The notes beneath the pieces are model-generated. The model saw nothing but the letters and a program-made list of their open reading frames with translations. It was not told where the DNA came from and made no database searches. 56,067 nt of DNA from an uncultured Eggerthellaceae bacterium. Its GTDB lineage: Bacteria; Actinomycetota; Coriobacteriia; Coriobacteriales; Eggerthellaceae. Numbering within the stretch: position 1 is the stretch's first letter; every line of letters begins with the position of its first letter. Of the stretch, positions 33,061-41,994 are shown in pieces. The position numbers were made by a program, and so were the translations under genes. The DNA is taken from positions 1-56,067 of the forward strand of contig CAJUQK010000015.1 in NCBI GenBank assembly GCA_910588205.1. The letters are read 5' to 3'.

Positions 33061-34380
33061 ATGCAAACGAACTCCTTATTCCAAGAGATGGAAGATGCCA
33101 ACCGCCTTGCGGCATCGCCTTTGGCGGTGCGCATGCGGCCAGAGACGCTTGATGACATCGTTGGTCAGGCAGAGGCCATCGGCCCTGATAGCTGGCTTCG
33201 CAGAGCCATCGAATCGGACACTCTGAGCTCGGTCATCCTCTATGGCCCGGCTGGTACCGGGAAGACCTCCATCGCCCACGTCATCGCGAAGACCACCCAT
33301 GCGCGGTTCGTAGAAGTGTCCGCCATCGGCGGCACCGTGTCAGACCTGCGGCGTGAGATAGCCGAAGCGGACAAGCGCCTTTCTACCTTAGGGGAGCGTA
33401 CCATCCTTTTCGTGGACGAGATCCATCGGTTCAACCGCAGCCAACAGGACGCGCTGCTCCATGCTGTAGAAGACCGTACGGTCATCCTCATCGGAGCTAC
33501 TACCGAAAATCCCTTCTTCGAGGTGAATTCCGCGCTCATCTCTCGTTCACGCGTGGTGCAGCTGAGCTCTCTTTCTGATGCAGAGGCAGAAGACCTCATC
33601 CGTCGGGCCGCCTTAGACGAGCGGGGCCTGGCAGGGGCGGTGCAGCTGGAAGACGATGCCGTCCATGCCATCGTCACGCTTTCCGGGGGTGATGGCAGGA
33701 ATGCGCTCACCACCCTCGAACTGGCTGCTGACCTTGCGAAGGCAACGGATGAGGGCATCCTCACCCAAGCCATGGTGGCTAAGGCGAATCCGCACCGGAA
33801 CATCCCCTATGACAAGAATAAGGATATGCACTATGACGTCATATCCGCTTTCATCAAGTCCATGCGCGGTTCGGATCCAGATGCCGTCCTCTATTGGCTC
33901 GCTCGCATGATCGAAGGGGGCGAAGACCCGAAGTTCATCGCCCGGCGCATCTTCATCTGCGCGGCGGAAGACGTAGGCAATGCTGACCCTCAAGCGCTGC
34001 TCATCGCCGAGGCCGCTTTCAAAGCGGCGGAGGTCATCGGCTACCCCGAATGTCAGCTCATCTTGGCCCAGGCTGCCACCTATATAGCCCTGGCGCCGAA
34101 GTCGAATGCTGCCTGCGGCATCTTCGGTGCACGTGCTGAGGTGCGCAACGGCCCCGTCCGTTCGGTGCCCGACAATCTCCGTGACCGCCATAGGCCGGGG
34201 TCAGAGGATTATGGCGAATACAAGTATCCCCACAACTACCCGGGTGGTTGGGTGGAGCAGCAGTATCTGCCTGATGGCCTGGAGAGGGGTTCGTTCTACC
34301 AGCCCAGTGAGCGCGGTTGGGAAGCCTATCGCATAGAAGCCACGAAACGGGATAGAGGAGGATTCGATGGAAGAGACTGA
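33061..34380 (+). CDS. rarA: Replication-associated recombination ATPase RarA (MgsA)
   Basis: AAA+ ATPase acting at stalled replication forks. 439 residues. Walker A is YGPAGTGKTS near residue 62, Walker B is ILFVDEIHRFNRSQQDALL near residue 117, sensor 1 is GATTENPFFEVN, and the C-terminal tetramerisation domain has KNKDMHYDVISAFIKSMRGSD and VRNGPVRSVPDNLRD-like segments. The first ATG is family-consistent and seems leaderless. Its last 14 bases overlap a small acidic ORF. Confidence 0.95.
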   Translation: MQTNSLFQEMEDANRLAASPLAVRMRPETLDDIVGQAEAIGPDSWLRRAIESDTLSSVILYGPAGTGKTSIAHVIAKTTHARFVEVSAIGGTVSDLRREIAEADKRLSTLGERTILFVDEIHRFNRSQQDALLHAVEDRTVILIGATTENPFFEVNSALISRSRVVQLSSLSDAEAEDLIRRAALDERGLAGAVQLEDDAVHAIVTLSGGDGRNALTTLELAADLAKATDEGILTQAMVAKANPHRNIPYDKNKDMHYDVISAFIKSMRGSDPDAVLYWLARMIEGGEDPKFIARRIFICAAEDVGNADPQALLIAEAAFKAAEVIGYPECQLILAQAATYIALAPKSNAACGIFGARAEVRNGPVRSVPDNLRDRHRPGSEDYGEYKYPHNYPGGWVEQQYLPDGLERGSFYQPSERGWEAYRIEATKRDRGGFDGRD

Positions 34381-34480
34381 CGAATTCAAGCGCCCTCCCA
34401 ACGAGGACGATGACGGCTATGATCCCTATTCCGACCGTCGGGAGGAAGAACCCCGGTTCGAAGAGGATCCCTGGCGCTAG
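34367..34480 (+). CDS. 37-residue acidic protein overlapping the end of rarA
   Basis: Starts MEETDEFKRPPNEDDDGYDP and ends FEEDPWR, with 14 Asp/Glu and no hydrophobic core, so likely unstructured. It has a strong ribosome binding site (AGAGGAGG) 5-6 nt before the ATG, inside the rarA reading frame, and its stop lies just before the terminator. The good start signal and the spacing argue that it is translated with rarA. The function is unknown; a partner-binding peptide is one possibility. Confidence 0.6.
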   Translation: MEETDEFKRPPNEDDDGYDPYSDRREEEPRFEEDPWR

Positions 34481-34481
34481 C

Positions 34482-34512
34482 GAAGGATGTCAGCGGACAT
34501 CCTTCTTTGCTT
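34482..34512. terminator. Bidirectional terminator between rarA and nhaA
   Basis: GAAGGATGTC-N4-GACATCCTTC, a perfect 10-bp stem, then TTTGCTT on the plus strand. It overlaps the last codons of nhaA on the minus strand. Confidence 0.8.
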
Positions 34513-35950
34513 GGATGAGCAGCACCACGAACCCGAGGATGCCTGCCGCCAGAGAGGCCAGCAGGATGGCTAGCTTCGCTTGGGTGATGAACAGCGCATC
34601 CGTGTAGGCGAGGTTCGCCACGAAGATGGCCATGGTGAATCCGACGCCGCCCAGGATGGAGGCCCCCAACATGTGCTTCCAGGTGACGTTCTCAGGAAGC
34701 TTCGCTATCTTCAGCTTCACGCAAAGCCAACTCAAGGCCATGATTCCTACGGGCTTACCCAGCACCAATCCGAAGAAGACGCCCAGGACCACGTTGCTGG
34801 TGAGCAGCTCTGTCACGTTGCTGCCCGCAAAGGAGACATCGGCGTTGGTGAGCGCGAACAGAGGTAGGATGAGGAAGTACACCCATGGATAGAGCTTGTG
34901 CTCAAGACGCACGGCCGGCGGAACCACCTGCCGGGAGACGTTGGACAGGCTGGAGACGGTGTTCAGATACTTCTTCTGGGAGATGAGCGGTGCTTCCTCG
35001 TCGTGGTAGGTCTCTGCCAGTTGCACGCGCTCGTCTGACCAGCGCAAGAAGTTCTTCATGTGGATGCGGCTGCCCGAGGGGATGACGAAGGCGAGCAGCA
35101 CACCGGCGATAGTGGAATGGATGCCAGACATGAAGACGCAGAACCAGAGCACGCAACCCAGCAGCATGTAGGGTACCAACGAATATACGTGGGCCCTGTT
35201 GATCCCGATGAGGACGATGAGCACCAACAGGGCTGCTCCCAGCCAGAGGATATCAGGGCTGCTCCCATAGAAGACGGCGATGACCAGGATGGCGATGATG
35301 TCATCGGCTACAGCCAAGGTAGAGAGGAACACACGAACTCCCCCCGGGACCCTGCTGCCCAGAAGCGCCAGGATGCCCAGGGCGAAGGCGATGTCCGTTG
35401 CCGTGGGAACGCCCCAGCCTCCGGCTGTCAAAGGGTCGCCTCCATTGAAAGCCAGGTAGATCAAGATAGGGGCCGCCACGCCACCGAGGGCTCCCAAGAT
35501 GGGCAGCGCCGCTTGACGGATGTTCGTCAGCTCTCCTACGGTCATTTCGTACTTGATCTCAAGGCCTACCAGCAAGAAGAAGACGGCCATCAGGATGTCG
35601 TTGATGATATGCGCAAGGGACATCTCCCCGTGGAAGCTGCCCACCCCCAAGATCACATGGACATCCCAGATATCCAGAAAGCTCTGGTAGGTATCGGTGT
35701 TGGCGATGATGAGTGCTGTGATAGCCGCGAGCAGCATTATGCCTGCGGCCCGGGTAGAGGAATGGGTGAAGCTGATGAGCTTTCGGATGCGCCGATTGTG
35801 CCCCTGTACCTCGTCTATGTAGATGCCATGGGGGTCTGGATTGGCGGGAGTAGGGGGCGTGATGGGGCTTACCTCCCGCACCTCGCAGGCAGGTCCGTTC
35901 TCCTCAGCGCCTTTTGGCTGGGGTCTCTGATCCAAGTCATCTGTGCTCAT
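34490..35950 (-). CDS. nhaA: Na+/H+ antiporter NhaA
   Basis: Sodium-proton exchanger for pH and sodium homeostasis. 486 residues, longer than the roughly 390 of E. coli NhaA mainly through a soluble Pro/Asp/Glu-rich N-terminus of about 55 residues and a loop of about 60 residues between mid helices (HMKNFLRWSDERVQLAETYH onwards). The ion-binding pair is visible in LAVADDIIAILVIAVFY, and PTATDIAFALGILALLG and GFTMAIFVANLAY match the family. GATGGAGATGAC precedes the ATG. Convergent with rarA. Confidence 0.94.
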   Translation of the reverse strand: MSTDDLDQRPQPKGAEENGPACEVREVSPITPPTPANPDPHGIYIDEVQGHNRRIRKLISFTHSSTRAAGIMLLAAITALIIANTDTYQSFLDIWDVHVILGVGSFHGEMSLAHIINDILMAVFFLLVGLEIKYEMTVGELTNIRQAALPILGALGGVAAPILIYLAFNGGDPLTAGGWGVPTATDIAFALGILALLGSRVPGGVRVFLSTLAVADDIIAILVIAVFYGSSPDILWLGAALLVLIVLIGINRAHVYSLVPYMLLGCVLWFCVFMSGIHSTIAGVLLAFVIPSGSRIHMKNFLRWSDERVQLAETYHDEEAPLISQKKYLNTVSSLSNVSRQVVPPAVRLEHKLYPWVYFLILPLFALTNADVSFAGSNVTELLTSNVVLGVFFGLVLGKPVGIMALSWLCVKLKIAKLPENVTWKHMLGASILGGVGFTMAIFVANLAYTDALFITQAKLAILLASLAAGILGFVVLLIQAKKDVR

Positions 35951-36116
35951 GTCATCTCCATCTGCCTATAGCTTGAGATTGGATATTAGTGCACTGGGGA
36001 AATCTGACCGCTCGAATTATCGTTTTGTTATCGTTACGCCAAGGCAAAGGCTCATTCGGGATGTATGCGCTATCCTTGGATAGATATTATCCGAATCGAG
36101 AAAAGGTGGCGAAGAT

Positions 36117-36701
36117 ATGGATATCACCGTTTCCGGTCGTAAGATGCCCGTGAGTGATTCTCTGAGGAGCTACGCGGAAGACAAGATCGGCAAGACCGTG
36201 ACCCAGCTCGAAGTAGGCGCCATTGCCTGTGAGATCGTCCTCTATCGCGAGAAGAACAAGTCCATCCAGAATGCTGCTGTCTGTGAGGTCACGGTGATCA
36301 TGCCGGGCCATGTAGCTCGTGTGGAGGAGAGCGAGGAGGATATGTTCGCTGCCATAGATGTGGCTGCGGCGAAGATAGCCCGTCAATTGCGTAAGTTCAA
36401 GACCCGCATCCATGCCAAGCGCACCAAGAAGAACGAGAGAGCGGTGGAGTTCCAGCACGAGGATGCTCACTCGGAATCAGAGCTCGATCTGGATAAGCTC
36501 ATGGAAGAGCTCTCTGAAGATGAGATCGTGCGTCGCAAGAAGATCGCGTATACGCCCATGACCGAAGAAGAGGCCATGATCGAGATAGACCTCGTCGGTC
36601 ATGATTTCTTCGTCTACACCGATCGGGACTCAGGAGATGTCCATGTCCTCTATCGGCGTGACGGCGGATCCTTCGGTCTGCTCACTCCAGACAACTCCTA
36701 A
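36117..36701 (+). CDS. hpf: Ribosome hibernation promoting factor, long form
   Basis: Dimerises and stores ribosomes in stationary phase. 194 residues, the long type: N-terminal ribosome-binding domain (about 1-100, MDITVSGRKMPVSDSLRSYA) and C-terminal dimerisation domain (about 130-190, YTPMTEEEAMIEIDLVGHDF). AAAGGTGG precedes the ATG. Upstream, TATCCTTGGATAGATATTATCC (36071-36092, two overlapping dyads) may hold the -10 and an operator. The last 20 bp overlap folC tail to tail. Confidence 0.95.
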   Translation: MDITVSGRKMPVSDSLRSYAEDKIGKTVTQLEVGAIACEIVLYREKNKSIQNAAVCEVTVIMPGHVARVEESEEDMFAAIDVAAAKIARQLRKFKTRIHAKRTKKNERAVEFQHEDAHSESELDLDKLMEELSEDEIVRRKKIAYTPMTEEEAMIEIDLVGHDFFVYTDRDSGDVHVLYRRDGGSFGLLTPDNS

Positions 36702-38025
36702 GAGCCTGCTTCACATCCGCTATGGAATACAAGCTCCCGAAGGCCACGATAGGGCTTTCGGGAGCTGCTTCTTCTAGGGCATGCTGCACGGCCTCCTCGG
36801 CCGTGGCGTAGGCGGTGACATCCGCCTCTGAATCCAAGACATTGATCCTGAAGGCTAGGTATCCCGCCTTTAGCGCCCGGGGGTTGCGCGGGGTGTAGGT
36901 GAGATAGCGTGCGCCCCTCTGGATATGAGGCTCGAGAATCCCCTCCACGTCCTTATCTTGCAGGACACCTATCACATACACAGGGGGCTTTTTGGGCTTG
37001 AACTCTTCCAGGGTACGTGCCAAGAGCGTCGCGCCGTCAGGGTTATGGGCTCCGTCGATGATCACCAAAGGTGTTCGGGACATCACCTCGAGCCTTCCTG
37101 GCCAAACGGCTTTCAGTACCCCTGCCTTCACCGCAGCGGGGGGTATGTCCCATCCTCGTTCGCGGAGGGTACGTGCGCCTTCGATGGCAAGGCAGGCATT
37201 CTCGGGCTGATAGGAGCCCAAGAGACGGGTGGCGAACCCTTCGCCTTGGTAGGCGAAGCCGCGGATGTCATAGCCGTTCAGCCCAATGGAACAGACGTCA
37301 TCCTCATGCACTACCACAAGGGGACTCTGCTTCTCTTTGCAGGTATCCTCGATGACCTCCTGGACCACCGCCTCTTGCTCGCAGGTGACGCAGGGGATGC
37401 CGTGCTTGATGATGCCCGCCTTCTCGGCGGCTATCTCAGCCAGCGCGTCTCCTAAGATGTCCGTATGGTCAAAGCCTATCCGCGTGATGATGCTGACCTC
37501 AGGGGTTATCACGTTGGTGGAATCCAGCCGTCCTCCCAAGCCTACCTCCATGATACAGATATCGCATTGCTGTTGGGAGAAATGCAGCAAGGCTACGGTG
37601 CACATCAACTCGAATTCCGTGGGGTGCTCACCTGTAGTGGCTTCTACCGTCTCAGCGGCTTCCTTCACCGCAAGGGTGCACCGGAGTAAGGCTTCGTTGG
37701 GTATCTCGGAGTCATCCACGCGAATGCGCTCCTCGAAGCGCTCTATATAGGGGCTCGTGAAGAGACCGGTGCGCAGGCCCGCTGCTTGGCAGATGGCATT
37801 CAAGTAAGCGCAGGTGGAGCCCTTTCCGTTGGTCCCGGCTACATGGATGAACCTGAGCTGTTGCTCGGGGTTGCCCAGTTCATCCAGGAGGAGTCGTGTG
37901 CGCTCAAGGCCTAGGCTCACCTGTTGCCAGCGGGGTGCATTGATGTATGCAACGGGATCGAACGTCATAGATGACAAGGGTAGCATCTGATCGGGTCCCG
38001 ACGACGTGCATTCCCGAAATGGCAT
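36682..38025 (-). CDS. folC: Folylpolyglutamate synthase/dihydrofolate synthase
   Basis: Adds glutamates to folates, and probably glutamate to dihydropteroate. 447 residues from the ATG at 38025. ATP loop is IHVAGTNGKGSTCAYLN, then FTSPYIERFEERI and MEVGLGGRLDSTN, and GAHNPDGATLL in the C-terminal ligase domain. Start uncertain: ATGs at 37986 and 37968 are also in frame; none has a ribosome binding site, and TATACG sits 7 nt before the one at 38025, so a leaderless start is possible. The family core begins near VAYINAPRWQQ. Tail-to-tail overlap with hpf. Confidence 0.9.
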   Translation of the reverse strand: MPFRECTSSGPDQMLPLSSMTFDPVAYINAPRWQQVSLGLERTRLLLDELGNPEQQLRFIHVAGTNGKGSTCAYLNAICQAAGLRTGLFTSPYIERFEERIRVDDSEIPNEALLRCTLAVKEAAETVEATTGEHPTEFELMCTVALLHFSQQQCDICIMEVGLGGRLDSTNVITPEVSIITRIGFDHTDILGDALAEIAAEKAGIIKHGIPCVTCEQEAVVQEVIEDTCKEKQSPLVVVHEDDVCSIGLNGYDIRGFAYQGEGFATRLLGSYQPENACLAIEGARTLRERGWDIPPAAVKAGVLKAVWPGRLEVMSRTPLVIIDGAHNPDGATLLARTLEEFKPKKPPVYVIGVLQDKDVEGILEPHIQRGARYLTYTPRNPRALKAGYLAFRINVLDSEADVTAYATAEEAVQHALEEAAPESPIVAFGSLYSIADVKQALRSCLE

Positions 38026-38313
38026 GAGATATCGTATAGGAGCACATACTCATATGCTGCTCCGCGACCAAGGATACGATGGGGCATGTGAGGTTCGGAT
38101 GGAAGACGGTCAGGAACGGCAGACCATGCGATTGGTCATTGATAGCATGCGTTGCGTCAAAGTGTCATGGCGCTTTTCAGCTTTATTGTCATCTGCAATT
38201 CATTCCTGCTCAAGCGCTTCTCATGAGCGTTGGGGGTAAGGGCGGAATAGGTGGCCTGCAGATTGTGGAATAATACCCCTACAGGGATCACCACATCCTG
38301 AGGAGGAGCATCT

Positions 38314-39705
38314 ATGAACTGTGCAGGCATCGTCTTGGCGGCTGGAGCCGGGACTCGCATGAGATCCAAGAAACCGAAGGTCATCCATGAGATACTGGGA
38401 CGTCCGCTGGTGATGTGGCCCATAGCGGCTCTCAAGGAAGCGGGCATCCAGGATGTCACCGTGGTGGTAGGTCCCGAAGACGATCGGGTGCAGGCAGCGG
38501 TCTTTGGCGAGGCGCATGTGGCCATCCAGCAGCAGAAGCTCGGAACGGCGGATGCCGCCAAGGCGGCCATGGAGACAGAGGCGCTCTCCGCTTTCGAAGG
38601 CAGCGTCGTCTTGGTCTACGGAGACTGCCCCTTGCTCACCCCTGAGACCATCCGTCGTCTCGTGGAAACCCGTATCCAGGAAGATGCCGCTGCCGTGGTG
38701 CTCACCTTCCGGATGGAGGATCCCTTCGGTTACGGGCGTATCATCCGCGAGGACTCTTTCGAGGCAGACCTTCCTCAAGGGCCGGTGGTGGCCATCGTGG
38801 AACAGAAGGATGCCAGCCCTCAGGAGGCTCAGGTCTGCGAATGCAACTCCGGGTTCTATTGCTTCGATGCCGCCCAGTTGCGCAGCTGTCTCTCGCAGGT
38901 GACCAATGACAACGCCCAAGGGGAATACTACATAACGGATGTGGTGGCGCTCCTGCGCGAAGCAGGGGAGAAGGTCGTGGCGCTGGCTACAGAGGATCCC
39001 CAAGAATGCGCCGGTGTGAACTCCCGGGTGCAGTTGGCGGAAGCCACTCGCGCCATGCAGCAACGCATCAACCGCGCCCATATGGAAGCGGGTGTCACCA
39101 TGCTGGCACCGGATCTGGTCTGGATCGGCCCGGACGTCACCCTCGAGAGGGATGTCACGATCCTCCAGAACGTGACGCTCATGGGCCGTACGTCCGTGGG
39201 AGAGGACTCCATCATCGGCCCGGATACGCGTTTGGTTGATACCTGCGTGGGGCAGGGGTGCGTTGTGGATGAGACCATCTCCTATGAGGCGCGGATAGAC
39301 GACGGGGCCACCACGGGTCCGCGGGCTTATCTGCGGCCGGGCGCGCATCTCATGGAGGGCGCCAAGGCGGGCACCCATGTGGAGATCAAGAAATCCACCG
39401 TGGGTCCCGGCTCCAAGGTGCCGCATCTCTCCTACATAGGGGATACCACCATCGGCGAAGGGGTGAACATCGGAGCCGGTTCCATCACCTGCAATTATGA
39501 TGGCAAGCATAAGCATGCTACGGTCATCGGGGATGGCACGTTCATCGGCTCCGACACCATGATGGTGGCACCGGTGAACATCGGAGCGAACGTGACCGTA
39601 GGGGCGGGTTCTGTCATCACGAAGGATGTCCCCGATGATGCCCTGGCAGTGGCGCGGGCCCGGGAGAGCGTGTACGACGGATGGACCTCGGCCCACCGGA
39701 AATGA
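38314..39705 (+). CDS. glmU: Bifunctional GlmU: GlcN-1-P acetyltransferase / GlcNAc-1-P uridylyltransferase
   Basis: Final two steps to UDP-GlcNAc. 463 residues. The N-terminal uridylyltransferase has VLAAGAGTRMRSKKPKVIHEI and YGDCPLLTPETI; the C-terminal left-handed beta-helix acetyltransferase has hexapeptide repeats ending GAGSITCNYDGKHKHATVIGD and the catalytic-His region. CTGAGGAGG precedes the ATG. The prs and pth genes follow, a common glmU-prs-pth arrangement. Confidence 0.96.
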   Translation: MNCAGIVLAAGAGTRMRSKKPKVIHEILGRPLVMWPIAALKEAGIQDVTVVVGPEDDRVQAAVFGEAHVAIQQQKLGTADAAKAAMETEALSAFEGSVVLVYGDCPLLTPETIRRLVETRIQEDAAAVVLTFRMEDPFGYGRIIREDSFEADLPQGPVVAIVEQKDASPQEAQVCECNSGFYCFDAAQLRSCLSQVTNDNAQGEYYITDVVALLREAGEKVVALATEDPQECAGVNSRVQLAEATRAMQQRINRAHMEAGVTMLAPDLVWIGPDVTLERDVTILQNVTLMGRTSVGEDSIIGPDTRLVDTCVGQGCVVDETISYEARIDDGATTGPRAYLRPGAHLMEGAKAGTHVEIKKSTVGPGSKVPHLSYIGDTTIGEGVNIGAGSITCNYDGKHKHATVIGDGTFIGSDTMMVAPVNIGANVTVGAGSVITKDVPDDALAVARARESVYDGWTSAHRK

Positions 39706-39741
39706 CAGCCCATTCAGCCCTTGGAGAGGGCGCCCAGCGAA

Positions 39742-39747
39742 TACAAT
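39742..39747 (+). promoter_or_regulatory. Candidate -10 for prs
   Basis: TACAAT, 36 bp before the prs start in the 78-bp gap after glmU; TTGGAG at 39721-39726 is a possible -35 with a short 15-bp spacer. Confidence 0.4.
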
Positions 39748-39783
39748 GAGGGCACTGCGTAAATCACGAAAGGGAGCGCGAAG

Positions 39784-40764
39784 ATGACCGAGATGCAGAA
39801 ATCGCTAGCCTTGTTCTCTGGATCCATCAGCCCAGAGGTGGCCGAGAAGATCGCCGACCAGCTCGGCGTTGACTTGGGGAATGTGAAGCTGGAGAAGTTC
39901 GCCAACGGTGAGATCTATGCGCGGTACATGGAGAGCCTCCGCGGCGCTGATGTGTTCCTCATCCAATCCGTGGCAGGCAATGGCGAAGCCGATGTGAACG
40001 ATGCCCTCATGGAGCTCCTCATCATGGCCGATGCAGCCAAGCGCGCTTCTGCCCGCGCTATCACCGCCGTCATCACCCACTACGGCTATTCTCGCCAAGA
40101 CCGCAAGGCCGCGGCCCGTGAGCCTATCACCGCGAAGCTCGTGGCGAACCTCATCACCACCTCTGGCATCACGCGCGTCATGACCATAGATCTACACCAG
40201 GGTCAGATTCAGGGCTTCTTCGATATGCCCGTGGACCACCTGACGGCTCTGCCCATCCTGGCTGACTATTTCCGTGCCAAGGGATTCCCTGAAGACAAGG
40301 TCTGCGTGGTGTCTCCGGATGTGGGCCGCGCGAAGGCGGCGAAGAAGCTCTCGGACATGCTAGGGGCCGATCTGGCCATCATGCATAAAGGGCGTCCGGG
40401 CCACAATAAGGCTGAGATAACGGCTCTCATCGGCGATGTGGACGGGAAGATCTGCATCATCAACGATGACATGATAGATACCGGTGGCACTATCGTGGCA
40501 GCAGCGGATACGCTCAAGGCCAAGGGAGCCGAAGCAGTCTATATCTGCTGCACCCACCCCGTCTTCTCCGGCCCTGCCTATGAGCGGCTGGAGAATGCTC
40601 CGGTGGAAGAAGTGGTGGTCTGCGACACCATCCCCGTGCCCCTGGAGAAGCAGACGGGCAAGATCAAGGTGGTGAGCGTAGCACCGCTCTTCGCCCGCGC
40701 TATCGCCAATGTTTACAGCAACGGCTCTGTCAGCTCTCTGTTCGACCCGGATTTCGCCCTCTAG
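39784..40764 (+). CDS. prs: Ribose-phosphate pyrophosphokinase
   Basis: Makes PRPP for nucleotides, His, Trp and NAD. 326 residues. Visible are YGYSRQDRKAAAREPITAKLVANL, the catalytic-loop region DLHQGQIQGFFDMPVDHL (His of DLHQ) and the PRPP-binding motif IINDDMIDTGGTIV near residue 225. GAAAGGGAG precedes the ATG. Confidence 0.97.
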   Translation: MTEMQKSLALFSGSISPEVAEKIADQLGVDLGNVKLEKFANGEIYARYMESLRGADVFLIQSVAGNGEADVNDALMELLIMADAAKRASARAITAVITHYGYSRQDRKAAAREPITAKLVANLITTSGITRVMTIDLHQGQIQGFFDMPVDHLTALPILADYFRAKGFPEDKVCVVSPDVGRAKAAKKLSDMLGADLAIMHKGRPGHNKAEITALIGDVDGKICIINDDMIDTGGTIVAAADTLKAKGAEAVYICCTHPVFSGPAYERLENAPVEEVVVCDTIPVPLEKQTGKIKVVSVAPLFARAIANVYSNGSVSSLFDPDFAL

Positions 40765-40789
40765 GGGCTTTGGCTGGGAACGGGAGCCC

Positions 40790-41377
40790 ATGAGCATCTT
40801 TCGCAAGCCTGACCCGCCTGACTGGGTGGTAGCGGGTCTGGGCAATCCGGGGGAGGAGTATGCCCACACTCGGCATAATGCCGGGTTCGATGGGGTGGAT
40901 GAGCTGGCCCAGCAAGCGGGAAGCCCTTTCTGGAAGAGCGAGAGCGGTGCGCTGGCTGCTCGGGTGAGCTTGGCGGGGCAAGATGTGCTCCTAGTCAAGC
41001 CTCAAAGCTTCATGAACACGAGCGGAGGTCCGCTCTCCAAGCTCCTCAAGCTCTACGGGGTGGGTCCGGATAAGCTCATCGTCATCCATGATGAGCTGGA
41101 CATAGACCCGGGTACCATACGGGTGAAGCAAGGCGGGGGCCATGCGGGTCACAACGGGCTCAAGTCCATCGAGGAGAAGCTGGGTACACGGGATTGGCTG
41201 CGGATCCGCATCGGCATCGGGCGGCCGCCGGGGAGGATGCCCACGGCAGACTATGTCTTGAAGCGCCCTCGGGGAGATGAGGAGGAGCTCTTCTGCGAGG
41301 CGGTCCACCGGGGCACCGAGGCGGTTCCCTTCCTCATCGAGCACGGCTTGGTTGCAACCCAGAACAGGTTCAACTGA
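40790..41377 (+). CDS. pth: Peptidyl-tRNA hydrolase
   Basis: Releases tRNA from dropped-off peptidyl-tRNA. 195 residues. Catalytic features VAGLGNPGEEYAHTRHNAGF (Asn and His) and KPQSFMNTSG, HDELDIDPG and GHAGHNGLKSI. The ATG at 40790 follows GGGAG; an upstream in-frame ATG lies inside prs and adds unrelated residues. Its stop overlaps the next ATG by one base (TGATG). Confidence 0.95.
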   Translation: MSIFRKPDPPDWVVAGLGNPGEEYAHTRHNAGFDGVDELAQQAGSPFWKSESGALAARVSLAGQDVLLVKPQSFMNTSGGPLSKLLKLYGVGPDKLIVIHDELDIDPGTIRVKQGGGHAGHNGLKSIEEKLGTRDWLRIRIGIGRPPGRMPTADYVLKRPRGDEEELFCEAVHRGTEAVPFLIEHGLVATQNRFN

Positions 41378-41991
41378 TGGCCTACCGGACCATAGAGGGC
41401 GAAGCCGCAGCTGAGATCATCGAGAAGAGGTCTCGGTTCATCGCCCAAGTGAGCCATGCGGGATCAGAGGAGGAGGCCTTGGCCTTCTTGGCTCGCATCC
41501 GTGATGAGCACAAGACGGCCAGGCACAATGTCTACGCCTATATCCTGCGAGGCGGTCGCACTCGTTATTCCGATGATGGCGAACCGGCTCAGACCTCTGG
41601 CCTCCCTACCTTCCAGGTGCTACAACACGCAGGTCTGGAGGATGTCATCTGCGTTACCACGCGATACTTCGGTGGCGTGCTCTTGGGCACGGGTGGTCTG
41701 GTACGCGCCTACACCCAGGCGGCCCAGGCTGCTCTGAACGTAGCCCGTATCGTCCAGATCCAGCGGTGTGTGGATATCAGCATCCGCCTGCCCTACGCTG
41801 ACCACGATGCGGTGGTGCGCCGCATCCAAGAGAAGGGCGCGAAGATCCAAGCCTCTGCATTCACTGACATGGTCTCTCTGACGGTGCGCGCCTTGGAGAC
41901 GGATGCTGAGCGCTTGTGCCAGGCCATCGTCGAAGCATCCCGTGGTCAAGCCATCCTTGAGGCCACCGACCCCTTCGATGCACCTTTCTAA
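41377..41991 (+). CDS. IMPACT/YigZ-family protein
   Basis: 204 residues. The UPF0029 N-terminal domain (about 1-115) has SRFIAQVSHAGSEEEALAFL, HNVYAYILRGG, RYSDDGEPAQTSGLP and VTTRYFGGVLLGTGGLVRAY. A smaller ferredoxin-like C-terminal domain (DUF1949 type) follows. The family has been linked to translation or RNA metabolism but the bacterial reaction is not settled. Coupled to pth by overlapping stop/start codons. Confidence 0.9.
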   Translation: MAYRTIEGEAAAEIIEKRSRFIAQVSHAGSEEEALAFLARIRDEHKTARHNVYAYILRGGRTRYSDDGEPAQTSGLPTFQVLQHAGLEDVICVTTRYFGGVLLGTGGLVRAYTQAAQAALNVARIVQIQRCVDISIRLPYADHDAVVRRIQEKGAKIQASAFTDMVSLTVRALETDAERLCQAIVEASRGQAILEATDPFDAPF

Positions 41992-41994
41992 CCC

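Noticed and set aside
35060..35971. A 303-codon plus-strand frame opposite nhaA
   Set aside because: It is a His/Glu/Asp-rich shadow of the membrane-protein gene; nhaA on the other strand has clear family motifs.
38221..39696. A 491-codon minus-strand frame opposite glmU
   Set aside because: It is rich in His, Arg and Gly as expected for an antisense frame; glmU is unambiguous on the plus strand.
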